Part shown: positions 1 through 9,977 of the stretch, piece after piece
Position numbering within the stretch: position 1 is the stretch's first letter
Layout of the letters: the number at the start of each line of letters is the position of its first letter
Assembly: GCA_025331435.1 (NCBI GenBank)
Contig: JAIWNI010000019.1
Location: 248,001-312,000 of the forward strand
DNA: 64,000 bases
Origin: Choanephora cucurbitarum
Lineage: Eukaryota; Mucoromycota; Mucoromycetes; Mucorales; Choanephoraceae
Direction: 5' to 3'
The notes under the pieces: model-generated
The model's input: only the letters and a program-made list of their open reading frames with translations
What the model was told of the DNA's origin: nothing
Databases searched by the model: none
Made by a program: the position numbers and the translations under genes

Positions 1-97
1 TTAGATGTTCTATGGTAGCCTTGAGTTTTGAGATGGCTCGATAAGAGCAGCCTTTCAAGATTTCTTCAAAACCTGGAAAGTTACTTATTGAACTCAT
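1..97 (-). CDS. 5' end of an unidentified protein-coding gene (runs off the left edge)
   Basis: An open minus-strand frame begins at an ATG whose complement is at 95-97 and stays open for 32 codons to the window edge. The peptide starts MSSISNFPGFEEILK and is mixed amphipathic, with no signal peptide. I do not recognise the family. It would be transcribed divergently from the kinase gene that starts at 201, leaving about 100 bp between the two start codons. Only 97 bases are visible, so it could be a chance open frame. Confidence 0.4.
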   Translation of the reverse strand, partial: MSSISNFPGFEEILKGCSYRAISKLKATIEHL

Positions 98-200
98 TTT
101 AACTTCATATATACAGATAAACTCGATGCCAATAATGTATTTTTTTTAAATAAGCGAAAGCACAGCTCTTTTGCTTTCTTTTTTTTTGTTTTTCGCGCGT
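98..200. promoter_or_regulatory. Possible short divergent promoter
   Basis: This 103-bp gap separates the start codon of the leftward partial gene from that of the FHA-kinase gene. It holds two T-rich runs (130-140 and 178-193) and no clear TATA element. If the left gene is real, both start sites and promoters must lie here or inside the genes. Confidence 0.3.
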
Positions 201-2750
201 ATGATGAATCTTGTAGGATTACTAAGAGGAGCAAACGACAACAACAAAGATTTCTGTAAGGTTTCGTCTACCTCTGTCATCATTGATTAACAGTAACGGC
301 TGCTCACCATCTCCATACCGTCCTCCTCTTTTTGTGTGTGTGTGTGTTTTTTGTCTTTTAAATAGTGGCAGCTATTTATGACAGTCGTGATGCCATGAAA
401 TTGGGAAGAAAAATAGACAAGTGAGATTTCGGGAAAAACTAAGAAGCTCATAAGAAAAGCTCAACAGATATCTTTTTGTTCTTTCACTTAGCGATGTGAT
501 CATCGATTGGCATTTTGTTAGCGAACTACATTGTGAAATCCATACGGTACAAAATCTATTTCAAGATAGAAAGATTTATGAAAAAAAAGAGTCCACTAAA
601 TGCATAAAATAGAGTTCTAACCGCGACTCAACAAATGTCTATCTTACTGTAAGCAAGAGAAAGAAAGAATAGTAATTGATTTCATTGTATATCTTACTCT
701 GTTCTCAACAAATAGGATAAGAGTCTAAATGGCACCTTTTGTAAGTAAAAACTAAATGATCAAGAGTTAACCTTATTGACTTTCTTAATTGTAGTCAATG
801 GCTCTTTGATTGGATACAACAAATCAGTTATTCTGTATAGTGGTTCTGTCATCTCTTTTGCTTCAAGTCATTTAAGTAATGTATGACTATTTGTGTATTG
901 CCCTTGCTGCTAACTTAATTTCATTAGATTTGCTGTATATTGGAGTGGATGACAAAAATCACTCACAGGATGAGAATTTTAATGTTGTAAATATCAAACC
1001 CACTTTACATCTGCAAGCCATTCACCAGTTATATTAGGTGCTTCAAAAAGAGCCAGCTGAACACTCAAAAGAGATTACTGTCATAAATAAGCCTATTGGA
1101 AGTGGTGCAGAATCAACAATTCTTTTAGCTTATCATTCCCTCAAGTCTCGGTATGAAATTGTCTGCAAATCACTTAGAAAGCATACGTGGAAGAGGTGGA
1201 TGAACAAGGTTTCTACAGAAGTTGACTTTTTAAAGAAGGCGCGGCATGTGAGTTTATAGGAAGCAAAAACACTTTTTTTCCCCTATAGATTAGAAAAACA
1301 ATTTAACAGTTACTTTGCTAGCCCAATGTCCTTTCAATCATAGGTAGCTGTGGGCACCCAGCAATCAAAACTCGTGAATGTGTCTTTTACCCTTTGTAAG
1401 TCAACAGTTGACGAATGCGATCTTGTCTTACTGTGCATTCCCTTTACATATACCTAATAGATATGCTGGCGGATCATTATATGAGCGCATTAAACGAAAA
1501 CAATACCTTGAAGAAGAGGAAGCTTCATTTCTGTTTTTCCAAGTCTTACATGGCCTCAAAGTATGTTAGAAAAAAAAAAGGAAAAAATACTCGGCTATTT
1601 TATTTATTAGGTTCTTCTATCTATCTAGTATATTCATAGTCAAAACATCATCCATTACGGTAAGTATCTATAAAATAAAAGTATTTAAAGGATCTTGACT
1701 CATCATTATGAAATAGATATAAAAGTAAAGTGCTTGCTAGAGAAAGTATTTGATTAATCGTCAGCATATTTCTTTTGTTCCTAGGTTGAAAATATATTTT
1801 TAAGTAGCCAGAATGACAGAGCAAGAGTAGTTATTGGTGATTTTGGTTTAGCGAGACAGAACAACGGCAATTTATGGGCAGACGAGCAATATGGAACATG
1901 GCTGTAAGAAACAATACAGGAAGCTGAAAAAAAAATTGCCTTTCTAACAACAATTTAGCAATCATGCACCTGAAATAGTAAACCAAGAACAATATGATGA
2001 GCGAATTGATGTTTGGAGTGCTGGTATTGTGTTGTATCTTATGTTATCTGGTGATCATCCATTTCTGGAGTCATCAGAATTTAGAGAGCGACATATTGAA
2101 AGCCTTGATAAGGTGCGTGATCGCATTGCACAAATGGACCCGTTGATGAGAAGAAAACGCATTCAAGAATGTAGTTCAGAAAGTGAGTTTCTTGAATCAA
2201 ATAGAATGAGTGTCTTTTTGATATTTACTTTCTTTTGATAGCGCATTATTTGATTCTTTCATTGCTTGAAAAGGATCCAAAAAAGAGATACACTGCATCT
2301 GAAGCATTGAAGGATGCATTTTTCTTAAACAAAACAGTGACTGACCAGCGATCATTCTTTGAGGATTATCAAACATATGTTAAAGAAGACTTTGAACAAG
2401 AAAGAGAGATTTGGTTTGACGAAAAAGACGATGAAGATCAATCCAATCATAAGTTTGACCAAGGCACTCTACATCCAGATGATGATGACGAACAGGTTTC
2501 TAATTTGATCAAGTATCGCTCTTCAAGGTCTCTGCATCCTATCTTTAAAGCTAAATATGCAATTGAGGTTGACGATGATAGATTTGAAGAGATATCCAAT
2601 TTGCTTTTGAGCGAGCAGAACCCTAAAGCAAGTTTTAGAAACAACAAGCGTTCTAGCTTGTTATCCGAGAATGATAGTGATAATGACAACAACAAGCCGA
2701 GTCATGACGAAGAAGATGAAAATGAAGGCTTTTCTGTTTGTGCAAGTTAA
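201..2750 (+). CDS. FHA-domain checkpoint-type Ser/Thr kinase (Rad53/Cds1/Chk2-like)
   Basis: By joining frames across GT-AG sites I read 15 exons: 201-255, 366-420, 492-546, 613-648, 716-740, 795-875, 928-986, 1038-1247, 1322-1395, 1461-1560, 1629-1659, 1717-1724, 1785-1903, 1959-2182 and 2242-2750. The sum is 1641 nt, or 546 residues. Residues about 18-105 form an FHA domain, with LGRK, the S-x-x-H-C-x-I core and SLNGTFFNG. The kinase domain (about 138-385) has glycine loop IGSGAEST, lysine K166, catalytic loop HYDIKVEN with D261, GDFG with D282, and APE at 306-308. The C-terminal tail is acidic. FHA plus kinase is the Rad53/Cds1/Chk2 layout, which acts in DNA-damage and replication checkpoints. 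The HRD arginine is tyrosine here, so it is a non-RD kinase. There is no obvious N-terminal SQ/TQ cluster. Exon 12 is only 8 nt. The exact start codon is the least certain point. Confidence 0.82.
333..346 (+). repeat. (TG)7 microsatellite in intron 1
   Basis: Seven TG dinucleotides lie inside the first intron (256-365) of the FHA-kinase gene, just before the T-rich tract and AG acceptor. It is an ordinary simple repeat that may vary in length between strains. Confidence 0.9.
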
Positions 2751-3074
2751 TGGTGGATTCGCTGGTTGCTCTGTTTTTCATAAATGTATACCTTGCTTTT
2801 ATGCTCTAAGAGAAATTCTATCTATTCTGGGCTTTGCAAGTATATTTATAATAGCAAATGTCATGGCGATTTCCTCATTGATTTGAATTTTTCGTAAATA
2901 AATGTACAGTATTGTGCCAAAAGTCAACACACCATATTTGCTAGAAACATCATGCGAATTTTAGGCTCAGGAGGTGAACTTTATCTCTGCGTCTTAGCTT
3001 CTTTGTCTGAGGCACATATACTGAGCTTAAAATGTATCAAATGCTGAAAAAAATTTCATCTTTCTTTACTAGCT
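2751..3074. other. Intergenic, 3' of kinase and 5' of GPALPP1-like gene
   Basis: This 324-bp stretch holds an AATAAA-type element near 2898 that could serve the kinase gene. Just before the next start codon comes a pyrimidine-rich tract ending in TAG (about 3057-3072), which looks like a 3' splice site. A leader intron or a short upstream exon of the next gene is therefore possible. No other gene is seen. Confidence 0.5.
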
Positions 3075-4315
3075 ATGATAGGGCCTGCTATTCCTGAAGA
3101 ATTGCTCAAAAACAAACGTCATAATCAGGCAGAGATTGACATTGCATTATCTGACGATGAAAGCGACACTCTAGGCCCTCAACTTCCACCCCAAGACGTA
3201 ACGGTAGGACCTGCTATTCCTGCTGATATCTTGGTTCAACGACGACAAAGAGAAGAAGGATCTGCCATCGGACCTCAGATCCCTGACCACATTAAGCAAC
3301 AAAAGATAAACAGTGACGAAATTGCCATTTCAGATGATGACACCGAAGAAGTTGTGACAGGACCAGCAATACCCCCTCATATATTAGAAAAAATGAACAA
3401 AAACGCACAGCCAGAAGGAGAGGAAGTAGATGCAGCTGACTTTGCACCAGCCCTTCCTCCTGATCTGTTGGCAGAACGCCAGCAACAGCAGACAGAGAGT
3501 CACGGCAGAAGAAGGCGTAGGCCTGCTGGGCCTAGTTTCCCTATGGGCTCTATGCCTTCAGTTGAGGACGATGATGACTTGGTAGGGCCATCTTTACCTC
3601 AAAATTACAATCCCGAAGAAGAATCCAAATATTCAGCTATTCAGGCCATTGAAGAACGTGTTAGACAGAGTAGAGAATCTATGGAAAATGTAACTATGAA
3701 AAATGCATTGATAGGCATGAAGAAAGTGATTAATTCTCTCTGTTAATAGAAAGACAAAAAAGACACCAAGATTGAAAGACCCGAATGGATGCTGGCACCA
3801 CCTGAGGTTGATTATCTGAAAGCAGCGCACTCAGGAAAATCGCGACAGTTCTCTAACCGGAACATGACAGAAGAAGAACGAGATAATACAGCTTGGATAG
3901 AGACACCTGCAGATAGGGAACGTCGTTTGCACGAAGAACAGAAATCTGGTGGGAAGAGAAAGGCATATGATCAGCAGCCTACAATTTCAAAGGAAGAAAT
4001 GCAAGTTAGACAGAACGTGCATGGGTACAATGTAAAGTGTGGCAATAGAAGCATATGATCTTGCAGCTAATCCAATATGAAATTATATAGATGCAAACAC
4101 GACCTATGACTTTGTTGGAAATGCATCAGCAAGGCAGAAAAAAACGATCCAAGCAAGTCACTGATGAAGAAGATGTGTCAAAGCGTCCATTTGATCGAGA
4201 AAAGGATTTACTGAGTGGCGGAAGGAAACTAGATAGAAAGCAAAAGAAAGAGATTTTCAAGAACTCTTCTGAGTTAGGGTCCAAATTTGGTTATGGCAGA
4301 AGCTCATTTTTGTAG
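3075..4315 (+). CDS. GPALPP motif / DUF3752 protein (GPALPP1-like)
   Basis: There are three exons, 3075-3689, 3750-4031 and 4091-4315, giving 373 residues. The N-terminal half repeats a short G-P-x-[IL]-P motif (GPAIP, GPQLPP, GPQIP, GPSFP, GPSLP) between acidic stretches. The C-terminal part, after about residue 200, contains ERPEWMLAPPE, YNMQTRPMTLLEMH and a final FDREKDL...F.YG block. These are the hallmarks of DUF3752, found in human GPALPP1 (KIAA1704). The protein is hydrophilic, probably nuclear, and has no known catalytic function. The intron at 3690-3749 reads open in part, so an unspliced reading would end early after VINSLC. A pyrimidine tract plus TAG just upstream leaves a further 5' exon possible. 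Confidence 0.8.
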
Positions 4316-5094
4316 AATACTCAATCTGGCATCAATAAAGAGCTAAAGAGTCGAGCAGTAGCTAGCCTGGATTTTTTTTATGAATAATAAGAGCTGGCAT
4401 CTTTCTGAAGACGGAAGTGGCTATCAGCTGGCTAATATAAGCTAGAGCGAGCAAACATGAAGGGTATAATTAAGATTTGATGCAAAACAGCAGAACGATT
4501 TTCTGACCACGTTAATATGTATTTTCTTTTGAATTGAAGCAACTAATAGAGAAAAATTGAAATCTATTATTTGTAAGAAGAGGAAATAGCTTTGAATATT
4601 TTCTAGCAGTAGGATACCTAATCAAGATCATCGCAAGTAGTATTTTTTCTTTTCAAAGAGCAACATCAAGCTAATTTTATAGGAATGCGAATATTTAAAG
4701 AGTACAAGATATCAAATAATGCTTTGATTTATCAATTGGTCCAAAACTTAATAGATTGCAATAAATCAGTGAATTAATCAAGCAATATATCAGTCGTTCA
4801 AAAAAGTTAACTTCGGTTGAAGGGCATCTTAAGCAACAAAATTAAAGCCGCAAATTTAAGAGGAAGGAGCTCGTAGAAAGCATCTTGGCTCTTCATCAAA
4901 ATATATTTGCTTTGTCCATGTTTGGCGCTTGTTTTCTCATGAGTTAAACATAACCCTTTTTCCACCAACAGCTTGGAAGTGTGTATCACATCAATTCGGC
5001 ATTTAAATCATTCTTAAGTCAAGGTGCTACTCTATTAGAGTTTAATTGGTAATTTTTTGGCTCTTTCTTCTTCTTTAAATAAAAGATAATCCCA
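4316..5094. other. Intergenic region
   Basis: These 779 bases are AT-rich, with stops in all frames and only short chance ORFs. A T/C-rich stretch followed by an A-rich stretch (about 5055-5088) precedes the F-box start codon, as is common for fungal promoters. I see no RNA gene or repeat. Confidence 0.5.
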
Positions 5095-6681
5095 ATGTCG
5101 CCCCAAAAGGCAATACCATTTGAAATACATGAACATATTCTACAATACTTGAGTCGAAGAGACCTTGTACAATATAAAGCTGTTTGTAAGGATTGGTATA
5201 TGCCAGGAAACAAAAAGTTTTACGAAAAGGTGTACATAGAAAGCATTCATCAACTACACCAGCTGGTAAATACTCTATCACTCGAGCCATCCTTAGGGAT
5301 TCTAGTGCGCCATCTTGAAACAAACATCCCATGGATTTTTGATACATCTATCCTCGACGAGGATCTCTTCGACTTGATCCGATGTACACCAAATGTGAAG
5401 TCAGTCACGCTTGATTCCACAGTTTGTAACAATCTTTGCCAATCAATCATCAAGACTTATGATGCTGGTTGCCACTGGAAGCATTTAGAGAGGTTGAATG
5501 TGCCTGATAGTTGCAATATTGACATGTATTATGGAGCATTAGTCGCAACAAGAAAATCACTTGTTAATATCAGTGTTTGGTTTGTGATTGAAGAATCACT
5601 TTACAATGAAGAAATATTAGACGGCGAAGACGAGCCGCCCTTTGATGAACCACCCTTTGATGATGAGCCTCCATTTGACGATGAGCCTCCATTTGACGAT
5701 GAGCCTCCATTTGATGATGAACCACCTTTTGATGGCTTTCCATATGACGATGAACCACCCTTTGACGACGAGCCGCCATTCGATGGTTTTCCATATGACG
5801 AACCACCTTTTGATGACGAACCACCCTTTGATGGCTTTCCATATGACGAACCACCTTTTGACGAACCACCTTTTGATGATGAGCCTCCATTCGATGGTTT
5901 TCCATATGATGATGAACCACCCTTTGACGATGAACCACCCTTTGACGATGAACCACCCTTTGACGATGAACCGCCCTTTGACGACGAGCCGCCATTCGAT
6001 GGTTTTCCATATGAAGAACCATCTTTTGATGAACCACCCTTTGACGATGAACCACCTTTTGATGATGAGCCTCCATTTGATGACGAACCACCGTTTGTTG
6101 TTTTGCCACAGTGTAAAGAGCTATCCCTTACAGGTCTGAAAAGTTATCAGAGATTTTCAGCAATGAGAGCCGAGTTCGAAAACACTAGTACCTTGTCGCT
6201 CAAGTGGTGTATTCACCGCCGTTCAGTGAGCATAAGCGAACTAGAGCAATCAATTGGCATCTTCTCAAACCTGCTTTCGGTCACTCTATCGATGCACCAA
6301 CTGACTGGTTCAAGTCTAGATTTGGATTCATTACAACCAAACTATACCTTAGAGTGCCTAACAGTTTCCATAGTTAGGGTGACAGATATACTCTTGGACT
6401 ATCTGGTCTCAAAGTTCCCAAACGTGAAGCGTGTCAAGCTAATTCAATTGAGGGACACATCATCTAGTGCATCTTTGCTACGAGCTGTATCCATCCGGAA
6501 TTTTGCAGCATATCTGAAACATATAGGTCGCTTCCATATAATCTTGTTCAAAAGAGAAAATGTGAATGATGTGTGGCAGCCACTAAAGGAAGTCTTGGGT
6601 GAGCAGCATATTAACATCAGCTCCTCATTTTTTGACGCTTATATTCACATTGAGAGACGTGTTCTTCCAAATGAAACATAG
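5095..6681 (+). CDS. F-box protein with internal DEPPFD repeat domain
   Basis: This is a single-exon gene of 528 residues. Residues about 4-42 match an F-box (IPFEIHEHILQYLSRRDLV...VCKDWY), the part that binds Skp1 in SCF ubiquitin ligases. The remainder resembles the irregular leucine-rich type of fungal F-box protein, with hydrophobic segments such as LLSVTLSMHQL and FPNVKRVKLIQL spaced like LRRs. Residues about 179-334 are replaced by an acidic repeat of the unit D(D)EPPFD, interrupted five times by GFPY. The flanking sequence continues the LRR-like character on both sides, so the repeat appears to be an insertion within the putative substrate-binding region. The substrate is unknown. Frames other than the coding one are also open across the repeat; these are by-products of the periodic sequence. 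Confidence 0.78.
   Translation: MSPQKAIPFEIHEHILQYLSRRDLVQYKAVCKDWYMPGNKKFYEKVYIESIHQLHQLVNTLSLEPSLGILVRHLETNIPWIFDTSILDEDLFDLIRCTPNVKSVTLDSTVCNNLCQSIIKTYDAGCHWKHLERLNVPDSCNIDMYYGALVATRKSLVNISVWFVIEESLYNEEILDGEDEPPFDEPPFDDEPPFDDEPPFDDEPPFDDEPPFDGFPYDDEPPFDDEPPFDGFPYDEPPFDDEPPFDGFPYDEPPFDEPPFDDEPPFDGFPYDDEPPFDDEPPFDDEPPFDDEPPFDDEPPFDGFPYEEPSFDEPPFDDEPPFDDEPPFDDEPPFVVLPQCKELSLTGLKSYQRFSAMRAEFENTSTLSLKWCIHRRSVSISELEQSIGIFSNLLSVTLSMHQLTGSSLDLDSLQPNYTLECLTVSIVRVTDILLDYLVSKFPNVKRVKLIQLRDTSSSASLLRAVSIRNFAAYLKHIGRFHIILFKRENVNDVWQPLKEVLGEQHINISSSFFDAYIHIERRVLPNET
5629..6096 (+). repeat. Coding tandem repeat, 15/18-bp units encoding DEPPF(D)
   Basis: About 468 bp of near-perfect tandem units encode 23 copies of E-P-P-F (one is E-P-S-F), with GFPY inserted after units 6, 8, 10, 13 and 18. 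Units vary at synonymous positions (gatgag/gacgaa, ccacct/ccaccc). Five super-units of different lengths, each ending in GFPY, suggest unequal crossing-over or slippage under selection for the protein sequence. Unit lengths are multiples of three, so the reading frame survives copy-number change. Confidence 0.95.
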
Positions 6682-7537
6682 TTATTGTATATATTAGATT
6701 GATGACTTGCAAAAAGAAACTACTGACACCAATATGTACCCTTCTCTGTGCTTTAATAAACATAATGCAATCAAAAAATATTTCCTTTTTATTATGGTCC
6801 TTACTGAAAAATCAAAACAACAAATGGCTGTTAGTTGATATGAATCTATAGCAAGTAAAACTACAATAACAAATTCCTTTCATTTTCTATTCTTCTGCTG
6901 GTAGCGTATCTAAAACGAAATAACGAGCGTTAAATGCAGATAAACACAAATGAGGTTTTGTCGCAACTCTGTGTTCGTTAGACAACGAACATACTTTTCC
7001 TAACTTGAGAATCTAGCTATAAAGATGTTTGTAAGAGTTCTTCGTCGAAGAAATGCATTCTCAGTGCTTCGAATCGTTCCCACATCAAAGCTTAACTGGT
7101 TCCTTTTTTCAACTGATTAGATCTACAACTGTTATATTGGCTTGAATATCTCTTCCAATACTCAATAGTGTGCTCTTCTCCGTCTTGGCTCAATTGCTAT
7201 TTGATTACACTTAGGCCGTAATGATTTGGAACTTGAATTGTACTGTTATAGCGGTCTCTCTATCCTTACCAAGCTTGCAATGACTTTTGAAACTCAATGC
7301 TCGCCTTCCACTTGAACTCAAGAAACTGATCTCCTTTCAGTTGTTTGACGAACAGTGTTTGTTTCTTACAATTCATCTTAGGAAAATTGCTTAGTTAAAT
7401 CTAATGCAAAATACAATTAAGTAGTTTTGTTGACAGTCTAATAATAAATAGAGTCTTTATTTATTTCTAAAAAAACCTACAGAGGCTATATTTATATATA
7501 CAAGGGTATGAGGATATTGCATTGAAATGGATTGAGC
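6682..7537. other. Intergenic region between convergent genes
   Basis: These 856 bases lie between the 3' ends of the F-box gene and the BAG gene. An AATAAA-like element near 6755 could end the F-box transcript. An inverted repeat (8-bp arms, 4-nt loop) sits at 972-991 of the sixth kilobase (6972-6991). No open frame of note is present. Confidence 0.5.
6972..6991. repeat. Short perfect inverted repeat (8-bp arms, 4-nt loop)
   Basis: The arms TGTTCGTT and AACGAACA are exact reverse complements separated by AGAC. It could be a hairpin in a transcript end or a dimeric binding site, but an 8-bp palindrome is also expected by chance at this scale. Confidence 0.6.
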
Positions 7538-8848
7538 TTAGAAATCATCTTCACTATGATCGCTTTGGCTACTGCAACTAACACGCTCCCATTCTTTTTG
7601 CTTGAATTCATCCAATGTATGTAGCATGTCTTCAGCCTGTTTAACCAATGTCTTTCGCTTGCTTCGAATTTCTTCATCACCATCCGATTCTACAGTATCT
7701 AATTTCAGAAGTAACTTCATAATCTGATCCTCATAACCAAGGAATTCTTTGTTTTCAGCAGAGGAAGCAGAGAGAATCTCAGGAGAGATAGCACGATCGA
7801 TTTGAGTCATTTGAGGGAAACTGAGAGTGCCATGGAGAATGTGGTCTTCATGTTTCTGACGTACTTCCTTTAGTTCTTGTTCAATTCTGTTAAGGGCATC
7901 TAGTTTGGCAAGCTTGACTGGGTCTTGAAACGTAATTTCTTTGTCGGATATATCATCATCATTGGATTCTTCGATAAGGCTATTGACAAGGTTTCTGACA
8001 GAATCTGTAGATTTGACGAGTACAGGCATATCTTCTTCTTCTTCTTCGCTCTCTTCATCCATTGAATCAGATTCATCGTTCTGAACAAATTCAAAGTCCA
8101 TCATATCTTCTTCAGTATGGTCATTGTCATCTTCTTCATGACTGTCTTTGTTCTCTTCATCAATTGTTTCTTCTTGTTCACTGTCATCAAGATCTTGTGC
8201 CTTCTTAGATATATAGTCAACAAAATCATCAATAGTCATTGTTTGCTGTTGGTCATCGTCAGCTTCTTGTTCTTTCTCTTCTTCCTGATGATCAAAAACG
8301 AGCTTTACCAAGGCCTTGAGTCTATCTTCAGTATCACTATCAGATTCGTCATCTGATTCTTCATGGTAGTAGGACTTGACAGAGGTGGGTTGAGGATGTT
8401 GAACAGATTTGGACGACTTTTGTAGCATGTCATTCAGAGCATATTGTTCCTTCAGATGGGCTTCAATCATGGCTTGATAGTAGTTCTCTTCCTCTTCCTG
8501 CTGTTGCTTGCGGCGCAAATACTCTTGCTGTTTCTGTTGCTGAATAAGCCATCTCTGTCTTTGTTGCTGACGTTTAGTAGCATAATAAGCCTGGATAGCA
8601 AGTTCTTCTTCCTCACGACGACGTTGAATTTCAGCCATTACCCGCAGCTTATACATAGCACGGTCAAGACGACGTTGTTCCTGTTGTTGCTTTTCATAGG
8701 CCTTACGTAAAGCAGCTTGTTGTCTTTGGGCTTGTTCTTGAGCTAGTAGCAACTGAAGTTGTATGTAGTCATTTACACCAAATTGTTGAGGTTCAACACG
8801 GCGACAATGTAAGGGAGAAGAATGTTGTTCGAAATAAATGGGAAACAT
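7538..8848 (-). CDS. BAG-domain co-chaperone with Gln-rich coiled coil
   Basis: A single-exon gene of 436 residues. Residues about 25-150 are very rich in Q, R and E (LLLAQEQAQRQQAALRKAY...) and should form a long coiled coil. Residues about 165-265 are acidic, with several short D/E runs. The C-terminal part (about 305-425) has the BAG signature: a helix starting LDALNRIEQELKEV, then KLLLKLDTVESDGDEEIR, SKRKTLVKQAEDMLHTLDEF. BAG domains bind the Hsp70 ATPase domain and trigger nucleotide exchange. No transmembrane segment is present, so it is not Snl1-like and is probably cytosolic or nuclear. Heat-shock-like elements lie 120-180 bp upstream. The start codon is supported by a stop-rich upstream region. 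Confidence 0.82.
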   Translation of the reverse strand: MFPIYFEQHSSPLHCRRVEPQQFGVNDYIQLQLLLAQEQAQRQQAALRKAYEKQQQEQRRLDRAMYKLRVMAEIQRRREEEELAIQAYYATKRQQQRQRWLIQQQKQQEYLRRKQQQEEEENYYQAMIEAHLKEQYALNDMLQKSSKSVQHPQPTSVKSYYHEESDDESDSDTEDRLKALVKLVFDHQEEEKEQEADDDQQQTMTIDDFVDYISKKAQDLDDSEQEETIDEENKDSHEEDDNDHTEEDMMDFEFVQNDESDSMDEESEEEEEDMPVLVKSTDSVRNLVNSLIEESNDDDISDKEITFQDPVKLAKLDALNRIEQELKEVRQKHEDHILHGTLSFPQMTQIDRAISPEILSASSAENKEFLGYEDQIMKLLLKLDTVESDGDEEIRSKRKTLVKQAEDMLHTLDEFKQKEWERVSCSSQSDHSEDDF

Positions 8849-8967
8849 AGTGATGTTTTAGTTTAAAGCTTGTGTTTGATAAAGTTAAAGTTATGAATTA
8901 ACTAAGAAAGCAAACCAAAAAGAAATCAGATCTTTTATACTTTTTAAAACGCTCAAGTGATCTGTAC

Positions 8968-9030
8968 TTTTCTGGAGTTTCGTAGTAAATTCTAGAAATG
9001 CTTATTCACTATGAATTCTAGTAGATTCTT
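8968..9030 (-). promoter_or_regulatory. Cluster of heat-shock-element-like inverted TTC/GAA units
   Basis: Upstream of the BAG gene the sequence holds TTCTAGAA (8990-8997, a perfect TTCnnGAA), a partial TTCnnGA (8971-8976 region), GAATTC (9013-9018) and TTCTAGTAGATTC (9016-9028), which matches TTCnnGAAnnTTC except for the middle unit. Such arrays bind Hsf1 trimers. The nearest downstream start codon on the minus strand is the BAG co-chaperone, a plausible heat-shock target. Only one pair of units is perfect, so this is suggestive only. Confidence 0.5.
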
Positions 9031-9977
9031 TGCGCGCGCGCAGTAGGGGAGTTTCAATTTTAGAATTTGTCAATCAGATCAAAAGTTCAATTGTAAGCGT
9101 CAAATGGTTAATCTATATTACATGAAGGATTCCCGAGAAAAGAAAACCTGACGTACTCGTTTTTTTGAGAGGAAAGCTATGTGAAGATACAGTTTGTTTC
9201 CATGGAGTTGTGATAAGAACAAATAGTCATTACAAGAGTCGATACATAGCTTGATAAGTTACTACTTGCTAACTTTTTGTTTCAAGTTTAGAAAAATGAT
9301 ATGAGTTGGCTTAAGATATGCTGATGACTAATTGATCTAAAGGAGAGCAGCTAATTTTACTCAATTCTCGTCATCCAGTCTTTTATGGTGATCTATGTGT
9401 TTGTCACTTTAAGCTTGGCTTTTTGTTGATACTAGTGTTTCTTGGTTGATGGTTCCAGACATAGATGATAGTTAGTAATCAAAGCTGATTCTCAACCATT
9501 TGTCAAGTCATCAAAATAACCAAGTACGGCCATTGGTTATATAACAACTGATAGCTACAGAACTGTGGCTCTTGACTAGATTTTAGCATCCGTGCTCCAA
9601 AAAGGTTTTCTGAGTAACTTCTGTAAACTGTACCTCATTTTAGACTCCCTCACAATTACCCACAGCGTGTTTATCTGCTAATTTCTTTTGTTGTTATCAT
9701 TGACATAGTGATTGCTTTTTCTTTGATAGTTTGTCGTGCTAGATCTCTCCTCTTGATTTTTTTACTTATCTCGACATTCACGACTTCTGTATTTTTAGCT
9801 GATTTATGCTAATGATGCACAATTGACCAATTAACTATTTCCTATCTCTTTTCACCAAGCCACAAGAGGGCATCTATATATGGAAATTCTTGTCTGCAGT
9901 CACTATTTTGCACAATTTTTTTCCTTGACTCTCGTAACCTCTTCCTCTTCTTTATATTTGTAAATAAATTAGACAGC
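9031..9977. other. Intergenic, divergent upstream region of BAG and eIF3b genes
   Basis: This region starts with a short GC alternation (about 9031-9041) and is otherwise AT-rich with stops in all frames. A C/T-rich tract (about 9920-9955) lies just upstream of the eIF3b start, typical of a strongly expressed fungal gene. No further gene is supported. Confidence 0.5.

Noticed and set aside
5570..6139. Antisense and second-frame ORFs over the F-box repeat
   Set aside because: They arise from a repeat whose unit is a multiple of three and have no start context or homology.
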